DNA of 22,329 nt from Botryllus schlosseri (GCA_000444245.1 ATSW01001002.1:1-22329); one strand, 5' to 3'; positions 11,127 through 20,470 are shown, counted from the stretch's first letter. Notes: a model not told the origin generated them from the letters alone. Made by a program: numbers and translations.

Positions 11127-11267
11127 ATGTCACTGGACGATGATAAACACATATACAATAACATGGATGACGATAAAGTAACTTCTCAATGTCGCCGGAA
11201 CCGACAGAGATGCATGCAATCAATTCAGAACAGATCGCGAAAGCGACGTCCACTAGGAATGATCAAG
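11127..11267 (+). CDS. Exon 1: cytoplasmic N-terminus of the FReD protein (probable)
   Basis: The ATG at 11127 is preceded by an in-frame TGA at 11115. The reading runs 47 codons and ends in AAG at a GTAACT donor, phase 0. The peptide starts MSLDDDKHIYNN, has two acidic DDD runs, then a basic run RSRKRRPLGMIK. This fits the positive-inside rule just before the helix of exon 2. A TATATAAG at 10882-10889 could be a TATA-like element about 240 nt upstream, but this is weak. Without transcript data another first exon within the 3-kb intron cannot be excluded. Confidence 0.55.
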
Positions 11268-14200
11268 GTAACTAAATTTCATAACAGATAAATGCCATAT
11301 ATATGATGCATGTAGCGAAGGAGGCCACGAGAGCACTCCTCTAAGTATTCGTTTCAAATGTCGACATCACTTTATTGCAACTTCAAATACATACTTGTAC
11401 GGAGAATTAATTTCGGGAAATATCTGTGAAAAAGTTGACTGGAAGAATTAATTCAAACATCTCACAATCACACTTATTGTAAGTATATCGCCACGTACTT
11501 TGATATCATACGAAGTTTGCATCTATAAGAATGTTCCCAGTTAGGTTCAGACTCATATAGAAGTGTAAATAGTGACAAGCAAATCGCAATCTCGTCCCGA
11601 TTTAGATTTCGACATTATCACTTCATCATTTCAGAATCACCACAAGCGATTTTTTAAATCATCACCTTTGCTTGCGACAGACTATAGTTCCTAATACATT
11701 CGCTTTGCAATTGTCAAAATGTGCCCACATACAAGTACATAGAAGTACGTTTGTTTATTGCCGAATATTTCCTTTGGCTCATGCTTAAGTATGCATACGA
11801 TGCAGGTTGGAGGTCGTGAAAAATGTTCTCCAAGGAGCCATGTTGGTGTATGTTTTCAATTGGAATTCTCAAGAAGTCATTTAATATAACCATAGTGTCG
11901 TACAGTAGAGTGGACACAACCAAATCGCATTGCTCACCGTCATTCACCCCTTTGACTAAACGCAATTTCTGGCACTATTTAGACTGGTTTGCCGACCGCG
12001 AGATTTAATAAAATTGGTAGCAATGGAAAGCTACCGCGGTTTTGTTTACAAATATATAAATAAAATGTAAAACAAGAGCAAGCGAGCATCAAGGCGGTGA
12101 GAGTAAGCGTTGTGGGGCCAATGCTAAATCGCTTGCGCAAGAATTGGTAATACGCTCGTTGTTTGCGCTCCTGCTCACTTGCTCCTGAGCTGAGGCATTG
12201 TTACTTCTGACGGCATGCTGGTTGCGTCACAAGTCGAAACACCTGGTGACGATACGAAATTTTCAGGCTGTTTTGTTGGGTTCCAGGACTAAGACCGGAG
12301 TAGAATTTATATTTTCATAATCATAGTATCACGGAAGCCTTGGATTGTTACCAATTTTATCCAATTTTGCGCCCGCCAAGCCACTTGAAATAGTGCCGTA
12401 AATTACCTTCCATAAAATGAAAAGAATGACGTAACCCAATCGCGGCGAGTCGTGCGATTTGGTCGTGTCTGCGCCACTGCATAGGACGATATTGTATTAG
12501 GATGTCATTCAGCGGTGCCGTCACAATTGGAGGTAGCTGAAGTCATTGTGGCACGAAATCCAAGTTTGCTACACGGAATCGCCGTGTGTAGCCTACTATA
12601 TGTTCCTTGCACGATACTGCACTAGACGTGTGATAAGACTTCGTAATTCTATCCGTACAGGCCGCGTCCTGACTTTCAAATATCCCCTAATTTTCTCATT
12701 AGTGCGTGTAACTGTTTATTTACAAATTGTGCTGCTACTATAGTACCGTATGTCCGCATACTTCGTAGCTTGTTATTGTTGCCATTGATACAATGCGAAT
12801 TTCATGGTCTGTGATTTTGATTGTTGCGTCATACTTTGCCTTTTTGGTTTTGCTTTTAAATCTGTTTAAATCCCTTTAGTGTGCCGATAACTCTTGAAAA
12901 GAGGCACCCGAAAAGTCTTCGAGTTTAATAAATATACTGCTACAATGGATGTTGTATTGAAAGCTATCCCCTTTTCACTAAATACCTGACAGTTAGATGT
13001 TGATTCTTTAGTTCTCGTGACGGTGAATTCCTCACAGTGTTGGGATCAAGTCACCCTCTTCGAGTCACGAGTCATTTCGAGTCATTGCAAATTTGACTTG
13101 AGTCAAGTCAATCGATTTTCGAAGGTGACTCGGGTCAAGTCAAGTCACTCGATTTTTGGAGTTGACTCGAGTCAAGTCGATTCAAGTCGAGTTAGGTCAC
13201 GAGTCAAGTCACAATTCAAGTCAAGTTCTCCTATGGAAGTATGTGAGGCATGATAACGGCATTGAATTTTGCTAGCTGTCTGAAATATAGATTGATTGGT
13301 CAAGGATTTTGAACCGATGAATGAATATAGAGCTAAATATACACGCTAAACTACCTAAGTGATTGCATAGCCTCCGTTTATAGTCACCAGTCAAATAGAG
13401 AATAGAGAAACGAATTGATAAGATGCAATACAGTACCTATTTACAAATCGATATGATACAATTCGAACCTGCGCCAATGTTTGAGGACTATATCAACTAA
13501 ATTCCAATTCAATTTAAATAAAACAAGAGGTTTGGTTAAGATAAGAACAAAGAACAGAAATAGACACTTTTCTGTTAAACTACTTTACTATTCTGGTTTA
13601 TGACAACGTAAGCTGTAAGCTTTGATCACTCCTTTTGTGGTCAATTTATTTGTGAGAGTACAATGGAGGATCAGTAAAACACACGATTATTGACTGATTG
13701 GTCGCTCTCACGGGTTACAACAGCGTTTCGCGAACATTCCGAACATATGCAATATACAGTGATTTTTATCGACACTGATTACTTGATGACTTGCAATTGA
13801 CTATTACTATGGCTGTAATGAAGAAACGTTTGAATAATGAGCCATTGATACTAGCGTCTTAGGCTAGTCGGTCAGCACTCCAATCAGACTCTCTCGATCC
13901 ACGAGTGTATCAACGACCGACGTCCGACAATCTATAGTAGCGTCGTAATGAAATGCGAAGGATACAGTGCAAAAACTAATATGAATGTACGTTTCCATAG
14001 CAAAATGCCACAGAACATTAGTCTACAATATATATTTATTCGTGATAATCATGCTACTTATAATTACCAACTTTTTTTTCCGAGAGCCCTGCGTCTCCAT
14101 CAAAAGAGACATATATAGTTCACGAGACATAGGTTCTCCACCCTGGTATATAGGACTATGTATATTAAAGACGCATTAATTTCCAGCTTCAAACGGCATT

Positions 14201-17200
14201 AAAACGATACTTTAACAAAAATGAACCCGTGCCCAGCATACAGCCGAAGTGTCACCCTGGTGTTGAGCGCGGCGCTTCATAAATTTTACAATTTCGAAAA
14301 CTGATCGTCGAAAACAATATTTTCATACTGTTTTGGCAGATATCACCAAGATCAACATCAAATTGAAAGTTGTCTTCTCAATAGTGGCCGTGCAGTTCAT
14401 TTTGATGCTGGCATTATTTGGAGTGTTGTTCGCCTGGGCTTTCCGGTCCGACATTCAGGATAACGGTATGCTGAACAATTCTCGTGTATCCAAAGATGTG
14501 GCGGTCTAACAATAGCAGGGATAGATATGTGCGATACTAATTGTGCATACCGCAGTGACGTGCGGTCCAATGAGGCAGGTGAGGCAGTGCCTCACCTGAC
14601 GTCTGGATGAGTAAGTGAAAATTGTGAAACCCCTCCATGAGTCGATGATTATATTGATGTTACACATCGATGTTCATAAATAACTAAATTAGAACATTTT
14701 TTCACCCAACATCATCAATTTTCATCATTATTATTCAAAAATACAACGCGAAAGGAGAGGTGAGGCACATAGGTGAGGCACGGGCGGGTCGTGCCTCATC
14801 TGCAACAATGCAATTCATCATAAATAGCTCGGAATTCTTAATATCTGGAATCAATGAAATGCTATAGTCACACTGATTCCGAAAATCTAAATATTAAGAG
14901 TGTCAGAGTACCAGAACCCCCAAAAATCGCCAAGGAAGGTGACCTTCGCCTTTATTACAGACAATGCCATCGCAGAGAAACAATGGCTAGGTGAGGCACA
15001 AACGAATCTGCTTCATGCACTATTCGCTAACAATTGGACAATCGAAACGCAGTGAAACGCGCTACCGATTTCGGAATCCAACAGTCTTGTAGGAATTATA
15101 TAAGAATAAGAAGCGACGGCCAATGCGTAATGCGAAGCCAATACATTCCCTTACTTATTATTTAGCTGTTATTTTTTTTTGCACCCCTAGCTACGTTAAA
15201 TTGTGGCATGTGATAGCTATTTGCATAGGCTGCATTGCCGTTGTTTGCGTCATTTATGCGGTGTTCGACTGCAATCCCTTTAATTGTTAATTGTGGTATG
15301 TGATTGTGATAGCCATACTTACAAAGCCTGCGTTGTTGTTTGTGGTAGTGGTGCCACTCCTAGTGCATTTTCTTTCGAAATTCGGCAAATCCAGTGTTTT
15401 TTTACTGAATAAAATTTGTAACTGAGGATGCTTTATTCATGTTCTTCGAATAATTTATACTTGAAGAGATAGTAATTAATATTTCACTAAACATGCCCAT
15501 TTAGCACAATAGCGAGCAGTCCTACATGTATTATAGAATGTGAAATTGCAACGGCTACCAGTGTGCAAATAAAATGCTCTCTATACCCGCTCCTGTTGTT
15601 ATTCACATTTCAAGTCTCTATACATGCATGTTGTTCTTTTGAACGTTGGGGGAGGGGCGGGGCGTGCCTCACCAGCCGTGAACCTCACCGCACGTCACTG
15701 GCATACCGTATAATCGATTTCAACATGTGATGCTGCGTAATTTCCAAGAAATCAGTTACCACCAAGATAAATTGTGATGGCACTCCAGTTTCAAAGTATA
15801 CGAATAAAGTTTTATGTAGTTCAGGATACTGTCCAATATAATCGCTTTGGTGGCGGAATTATCAAGCAATTGCTTTCATAGTTTTGTGACCAAACATCTC
15901 CTTTTTTCGAGTTCGTTGTTTCTGTACTGCAGAGTTGAAAGAGCTGTTGATTGAAGAGGCCTTAACGCGTGAGAGAAGCCTCGACAATAGCATAGCAGGT
16001 ATAGCTCGTTATCCTCGACTTTTTCCCTCGCTGAGTTGATCACAAACATCACAATCGTCTTAAATATAGATCTGGAAAATGCATCGCGCAATGCGATAAG
16101 GACATTGGAGCGTAATCTCGTTCGTGGAGTGGAAGGTATTCTATTTGCATTGTAGTGTGGAACAGATATCATTCGTAGCTAGTAACTGACCTGTTATACA
16201 TCCCGCTAAATATACTATAGAAATGTTTCGCAACGACTATATATGAAAATACGCTTTATTCCTAACACAGCGTGATGAAGCATAATTCAGGCTAACCATT
16301 GTGAGTAGCGTAGTGATAGATTTTCAACATAAAACCTTACTGAAAACGCTTCGAAGGCGCTACATCGTCATTGAACGAAAGTGGCCATGAGTTGATGAAT
16401 ATAGTCAAGGATAACAAAAGAGAAATTGAAGAGTTGCGAAAAGGTATGTGGACTTTTACACAAGACACAATTTCTATACCAATATATTTGCTTACGATCG
16501 TCTTCAGAGCTCACTAAACGGAATGTGACGGACTGTAGCAAAGTAGATCCGTCAAACTACAAATCTGGTAACCGAAGTCGGGGAGTGTTTGAAATTTATG
16601 TTTCTGGACAACCTATCGATGTATTTTGTGACTTTAGTGCAGATTCTGGCAACTGGACTGTAAGTAGCCTATATGCTTTTGAAATGATGACAACATCTTT
16701 CACACTTTATTTCATTGTAAATAACTGTATTTCTAATATAGTTGATTCCACCAGCTCAAATTCTCATTTGAATCAAAGCCCCTGTGGATCAAGTCGAACG
16801 TGAGACAATTATTCACACGCTGATGTAGTGAGCTCTTGAACATGACACGATGATGATTCAGAAATTATAACTCTTAGCATTGAAAAATACCATTTAGAAA
16901 GATACTGTCTGTTTATAGGTTTTTCAAAGACGAATGGATGGAAGCGTGGACTTCTTTTGCAACCATGCTGAATATGTTGTAGGATTCGGAAGCGTTGTCC
17001 AAGAATATTGTATAGGTAGGAAGGATATTTTCCTAGTACGTTTTCCTAAATCGATAAACGGACAGATGTCAAATCAGATAATTGATTAGTCAAGCGGAAG
17101 GATTTTGTTACTTGAATAAAACCTAAGAGTATATGTGAAAATCGTTTGGGTTACAGCTTCATTGGGTGATATGTGATAATACCAGAGGTGTTCAGTAACG

Positions 17201-20200
17201 AAGTACTTCTACTTTTTGAAGTGCTTCAAGTAGATTTTGCTTAGTTGCAATACTTCTACAAGTAATCATGATTTGTGACTAGTTCTACTTGACAGTTCTT
17301 AGTTTTCAGGCAAATATAGGCCTGGATTACTGATATCTTACTTTTTTTTTACATACTTGTAAGTCACTACCTCTACTTCTACTTCAGTATAAATTTTGCA
17401 GCATTAATACTACTTCTACTTCTACGTGAGTACCGACAATAACTAGTCTGACCAAATCGGGTTAATACCTTCATTAGAGTGACAAATATTTCCATTACAG
17501 TCGGGCAAGCTAATTCGAAAGACAGCTAATTTGAATAACCAACGGCGATCATAATTCGACGTCTGGTTTGGCTTACGGGGCCGACCATTGGCTCTCAACC
17601 TTTTTTCCTTCGCGGACCCTCTTTTGACAGTCACGGACACCACGTACCATCCAGTTTTAGTTCATATTTAGCTCAATTACCTTGTAACTGACCTCTGTCT
17701 TTTGAAAATATTAACTATATAGAATAGTGATAAACAGCAACAAAATGATTTAAAAAGGGTAGGCGAAGCTGCGTTCAACGAAACAATTTTTTCGCGCTGC
17801 GCGTGATTTATCTACAATTCGTAGTTGTTCTCCTGGGTATAGTCCGAATTTCATATTTGAAAATTCTCTCATCATCAGTCATAACCTTCCATGCCATCAA
17901 AGTATCCGTTGGGATTGCCAGCATTGCGGTTGCAATTTGTAATACTAAGATAAGGGGACGCGAAATTATTTACTATCATAAAATGGGGCGTGTCTGAAAA
18001 GTTTGAGAACCACTGGTGTAGGGGCTGCCGAGTTTTTGCCGTGCGACTCAAATTAATTGTAGGGTATTATGTCAATCAAATAAGCTTTCTCTCACCAATT
18101 CGCCGCAATGTTCGAAACTGCAAAATGTATTCGAATGAATAATTGATTAATCAAATGATTTAATGGCTTTAATGTGGAGAAGTGTAACTTAAACCCGTAT
18201 GATGCTCTATTTCCAATGAATTATGCCGATTTCACCGCAGAAAATTAGGCATACAGATCCGGTAACTATTTTTGCCATAGGAAATGTGAAAGTGTTACGT
18301 TATTCGCTTTATATAACGGTTGTGTGTTATCGTATGTGCTTATAATGGAAAACACATGCATAACTGATGCATTTAGAAAAAAACACGTATTCAAATAGGT
18401 CTTCCCGGAAAATGTAGAAGTATAACCTACTGCGTCAGTAATCCCATCTGTTTTAATAATAATTGGAAAAGACTGTGAAGTTCAATATCAATAAGCTCTG
18501 TTAACGCCCGAGTTTCATGGTATCTCTGTTTCAGTGAATTTGTTCGATTGTTTGTTTTTCTATCAAAGTTAATTTATTCCACGAACGCGATGTGAGTCAA
18601 TTCTTTTGTACGTTTTTGCGTATGTAGTCGTTGAATCTATTATTGACGCATGAGTTGAAGTTGAGTCACGATTGATAACATTTCGAAATTTTGCTTTCAA
18701 CCGAAGGACTGCAGAACCTCTACAACATTTTGCAATCGTCAGAAAATTTCGAATTACGCATAGATATGGAGGATTGGGATGGCGTGAGGAAATTTGCAAA
18801 ATACTCGTAAGTAAGGACATAAAAATCAATAAAATGTTTTGCTATGATAAAAATACGGATGATTTTGTAGTAATTAAGCGTTCTGCGTGTTTTCTTCGCG
18901 TGTTCTTATAAATGCAACATCACATCACTCGAAAAAATGATGGACTTCGACAAAATGAAAAGATTCATTGAAATTTCCAAAATATTAATCACTACCCAGA
19001 TGACAGACTGAAAAATATACGTTTTCTTCTGGCTCTGTATCTACGCCGAGACCAATAACTTTGCAAGAATCGACTGTTTCATAAATCCTGATCTATATGA
19101 CACGAAATAGGTAGCATAGTTGTTTTTGTACACTGAGACTTAAGAAGACAAGCTACGGTCAGTGCTAAATACCGCGATAGGACAGAAAACCTATATTCCT
19201 GACGATCGCGGCCTACCGATAAATGAAGCTAAGGTTCACGTAGTCTGGTCTTGCACGCAGCGGTGGAAACGAGCCCAAACTGAGACCATATTAACATTCA
19301 CAACGTAGGTTAGGTGGCCTCGATTGTATGCTACGAGGTAGCAACAAAGAGTATGTTTTGCATTTGGGATCCACGCCGAATCCGATTGTAAGGTTTGACG
19401 TGTCACCGCCGTATGGTACCAACGAAACATATGTCATACTCTGTTGAAGTAGTAATGACTAACACTCAAGTACACACAAACAAGTGTTGTCATAAATTTC
19501 CCTTCAATTACAAATAGGAATATCTACCTTCAAGCTATGCAAAAACTACTTGCATTCAATTATGTTATTGAAAAGTTCCTAATCAAGTTGTTTGTAGCAG
19601 GCGTCTTATACTTTTATTAGTCAATCGTTGGTTATAATTTTCATAAAAGGTGTATGACTCATGTTAAATGACATCAGAAGAATGTCTACAGCTGCCATAA
19701 ATAGATTCACTTTCGTGATTCTAATCTATGATCATTCGAGTTTCATCACCCTGTTTTTTATGACAATTTTGGTCAGAAAGCCCATATTAATTATTTCACG
19801 CAGCATTCCCACATCACGCCAGAGCATTCTCCCGCAGCATATATTTAAGTCATTCTTCAAATCCATTCAACTCCAGCCGATTACTTTCAGGAGATTTGAT
19901 ATTGGCGCGCCCCAAAATGATTACGTTCTAAGCGTGTCCGGCTACTCCGGAACGGCAGGAGATTCGTTAGTCCGGCACAACGGATTTAAATTTTCTACGA
20001 AGGATCACGACGTCGACAGTCATCCAGCCAACTGCGCTGATGGCTACAAGGGTGCATGGTGGTATGCGAACTGTCACGATTCCAATCTGAACGGACTCTA
20101 TCACAAATGTGGACCGCACGAGTCGTACGGGGATGGAATAAACTGGAAAGCGTGGAGGGATCACCAATATTCCCTGAAATTTGTCGAAATGAAAATCAGA

Positions 20201-20212
20201 CCGACTAATTAA
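11127..20212 (+). CDS. FIBCD1-like type II transmembrane protein with fibrinogen C-terminal domain (9-exon gene)
   Basis: Exons: 11127-11267, 14351-14465, 15933-15998, 16070-16135, 16357-16443, 16508-16659, 16919-17015, 18707-18806, 19891-20212. Their 1146 nt join in consistent phase into 381 aa. Residues 1-47 are a polar, basic cytoplasmic tail; about 54-76 are a membrane helix; 86-160 are a charged helical stalk; about 167-381 are a fibrinogen-related domain (FReD). The FReD is identified by VFQRRMDGSVDF, FELRIDMEDWDG, SGYSGTAGDS, KFSTKDHDVD, GAWWYANCHDSNLNGLY and DGINW. This order matches FIBCD1, a tetrameric receptor that binds acetylated ligands such as chitin; human FIBCD1 is about 461 aa, so this stalk is shorter. 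Sequons lie at N111, N136, N164, N180 and N207. A role as an innate-type or cell-surface lectin is inference. The FReD and stalk junctions are secure by phase and homology; exon 1 and its junction are less so. FIBCD1 orthology is not shown, because invertebrates have many FReD proteins. Confidence 0.85.
11900..12490. repeat. Diverged inverted repeat pair (arms about 11900-12000 and 12385-12490)
   Basis: Read on the minus strand, the left arm has CTAAATAGTGCCAGAAATT, GAATGACGG and ATGCGATTTGGTTGTGTC. The right arm on the plus strand has TGAAATAGTGCCGTAAATT, GAATGACG and GTGCGATTTGGTCGTGTC. The order and spacing are alike, with scattered differences. The open frames on both strands at 11714-12008 fall in this repeat. 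Confidence 0.4.
12075..12184. mobile_element. Short palindromic element
   Basis: GAGCAAGCGAGCA at the left and TGCTCACTTGCTC at the right are inverted, 12 of 13 bases. The centre has a CTTGCGCAAG palindrome. It is a 110-bp foldback without coding capacity in intron 1, possibly a MITE. Confidence 0.45.
12880..13022. repeat. Repeat pair member B, related to 9910-10190
   Basis: TGTGCCGATAACTCTTGAAA, GAGGCACCCGAAAAGTC and GATGTTGTATTGAAAGCTATC match 9910-9995 at about 80% by eye. It then skips some 140 bases of copy A and resumes with CAGTTAGAT...TCTCGTGAC. Confidence 0.6.
13035..13240. mobile_element. hAT-like end with GAGTCAAGTC subterminal repeats (copy 2)
   Basis: Begins CAGTGTTGGGATCAAGTCAC and is aligned with 5995 through CGAGTCAC, TTCGAGTCATTGCA and TTTGACT. 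It then carries a longer run of GAGTCAAGTC units with two GATTTT spacers. It lies in intron 1. Confidence 0.6.
14351..14465 (+). CDS. Exon 2: transmembrane helix
   Basis: Encodes INIKLK, then about 23 hydrophobic residues (VVFSIVAVQFILMLALFGVL onward to FAW), then AFRSDIQDN. It ends phase 1 at a GTATGC donor. Two acceptors are possible: CAG ending at 14339, which has the better pyrimidine tract but needs a phase-1 partner, and AAG ending at 14350, which joins exon 1 in frame. Positive charge precedes the helix and acidic residues follow it, so the C-terminus should face outside. Confidence 0.8.
14553..15700. mobile_element. hAT-type MITE (GTGAGGCA family) in intron 2
   Basis: Terminal inverted repeat CAGTGACGTGCGGT at the left and ACCGCACGTCACTG at the right (14 bp, perfect), flanked by an identical 8-bp target duplication GCATACCG at 14545-14552 and 15701-15708. 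Repeated GTGAGGCA / TGCCTCAC motifs lie inside both ends, as is usual for hAT subterminal repeats. At 1148 bp and without an open frame it is non-autonomous. The perfect target duplication suggests a fairly recent insertion. It sits between the membrane-helix exon and the first stalk exon. Confidence 0.92.
15933..15998 (+). CDS. Exon 3: stalk segment, 22 residues
   Basis: Acceptor CTGTACTGCAG and donor GTATAG, phase 1 on both sides, 66 nt. The peptide ELKELLIEEALTRERSLDNS plus IA is charged and helix-prone, directly after the membrane helix. It has the same length and phase as the next exon. Confidence 0.75.
16070..16135 (+). CDS. Exon 4: stalk segment, 22 residues
   Basis: Acceptor AAATATAG and donor GTATTC, phase 1 on both sides, 66 nt. 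The peptide begins DLENASRNAIRTLERN and carries an N-glycosylation sequon (NAS, N111). The intron before it is only 71 nt. Spaced leucine and isoleucine residues suit a coiled coil. Confidence 0.75.
16357..16443 (+). CDS. Exon 5: stalk segment, 29 residues
   Basis: Begins after a pyrimidine-poor acceptor ending CGAAG at 16356 and ends at GTATGTGG, phase 1 on both sides. The peptide GATSSLNESGHELMNIVKDN continues KREIEELRK, a clear helical heptad pattern. Sequon NES at N136. The exact start is less sure than its neighbours because the acceptor is weak. Confidence 0.7.
16508..16659 (+). CDS. Exon 6: start of the fibrinogen-related domain
   Basis: Acceptor GTCTTCAG follows an intron of only 64 nt; donor is GTAAGT, phase 0. 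Encodes ELTKRNVTDCSKV, the GVFEIYVSGQPIDVFCDF strand and SGNWT. C168 and C199 are the first conserved FReD disulfide pair. The usual GGGWTVFQRR is SGNWTVFQRR here, which creates a sequon at N207. Other sequons are N164 and N180. Confidence 0.9.
16919..17015 (+). CDS. Exon 7: FReD core strand (VFQRR exon)
   Basis: Acceptor GTTTATAG, donor GTAGGA, phase 0 to 1. Encodes VFQRRMDGSVDFFCNHAEYV then VGFGSVVQEYCI. In most FReDs the motif after DF is R-N-W-x-x-Y-x-x-GFG and the later one is E-F-W-L-G. Here they read F-C-N-H and E-Y-C-I-G, so both tryptophans are replaced and two cysteines (C223, C240) are gained. Confidence 0.9.
17183..17453. mobile_element. Short CTACTTCTACTT hAT-like MITE in intron 7
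   Basis: Starts CAGAGGTGTTCAGTAACGAA then GTACTTCTACTTTTTGAAGT, the same terminus as copies 1 and 2, and ends in CTACTTCTACTTCTACG near 17425. It lacks the unique interior shared by the two long copies. The right terminus is degenerate, so the end is approximate. Confidence 0.6.
17586..18015. mobile_element. hAT-like element in intron 7, about 430 bp
   Basis: Left end CATTGGCTCTCAACCTTTT; right end reads AAAAGTTTGAGAACCACTG, whose complement is CAGTGGTTCTCAAACTTTT. These are the common C-A-G-x-GG-x-TCTCAA-x-CTTTT termini of short hAT elements, with GCGGACC just inside the left end. No coding frame, and no clear 8-bp duplication. Confidence 0.7.
18016..18706. other. Intron 7, unannotated part
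   Basis: AT-rich intron sequence. The overlapping frames at 18569-18911 are shadows of exon 8. Confidence 0.5.
18707..18806 (+). CDS. Exon 8: FReD middle (ELRIDMEDWDG exon)
   Basis: Acceptor TTTTGCTTTCAACCGAAG, donor GTAAGTAAGG, phase 1 to 2. Encodes GLQNLYNILQSSENFELRID then MEDWDGVRKFAKYS. It matches the family segment GL-x-N-x-H-x-L...YELRVDLEDF-x-G...AKY. The AG seven bases downstream (CTGCAG, 18713) breaks the frame and was not chosen. Confidence 0.88.
18807..19890. other. Intron 8
   Basis: A 1084-bp intron from GTAAGT to TTTCAG. The patch at 19170-19430 is less AT-rich and has TE-like character (GGTCTTGCACGCAGCGGTGG), but no terminus was identified. The 64-codon minus-strand frame there has no motif. 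Confidence 0.45.
19891..20212 (+). CDS. Exon 9: C-terminal half of the FReD, stop TAA
   Basis: Acceptor GATTACTTTCAG; the phase-2 entry completes the serine codon begun in exon 8. It encodes RFDIGAPQNDYVLSVSGYSG and runs to KIRPTN and TAA. KFSTKDHDVD supplies the acidic residues of the usual calcium site (D313, D315, D317). C323 and C336 in NCADGYKGAWWYANC are the second conserved disulfide. C348 (HKCG) is extra. No AATAAA is seen in the next 240 bases, only a weak CATAAA variant at about 20304. Confidence 0.93.
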
Positions 20213-20470
20213 GTTACTTATGTTTTTCCATCGCATGCCATATATGCACATTACTCGCATACCACATAATCGAGGTCTATGCAATTGTTATTTTATAACC
20301 TGTTCATAAATTGTTTGTCGTTCGTACCAAGTTATATACAATAAGTTGATGCGTATATCTCGCCGCTTACATATATCATATTTCGCGGAGTTGCAATAAG
20401 TTGAGAAATGTGGTATGTGATATTCCGTTCATTTAGACAACATTTCCAAATACCAAGGACATGTGCTCAG

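Noticed and set aside
13035-13240. CRISPR-like or satellite array
   Set aside because: The units are permuted, without constant repeats and unique spacers, and the array begins at a transposon-type terminus shared with 5995.
14221-14310. ATG at 14221 as an alternative first exon (MNPCPAYSRSVTL)
   Set aside because: The only donor is a poor GTGTTG, the intron would be about 90 nt, and the peptide is not basic.
4998-14465. Joining the 4998-5180 exon (phase 1 exit) directly to the membrane exon at 14340 (phase 1 entry)
   Set aside because: Phases fit, but the result would place the cysteine-rich module and the sequon-bearing FReD on opposite sides of one membrane helix. The basic-tail exon at 11127 is a better N-terminus.
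17586-18015. 8-bp target duplication around the intron-7 hAT-like element
   Set aside because: GGGCCGAC on the left and GTGTAGGG on the right do not match. The call rests on the inverted termini alone.
19661-19890. Open frame upstream of exon 9 in the same reading frame, as an unspliced N-terminus
   Set aside because: Family similarity starts exactly at the TTTCAG acceptor, and the phase-2 join to exon 8 restores the FReD. The upstream part is intron that happens to be open.
19967-20284. 105-codon minus-strand frame
   Set aside because: Antisense shadow of the FReD exon.
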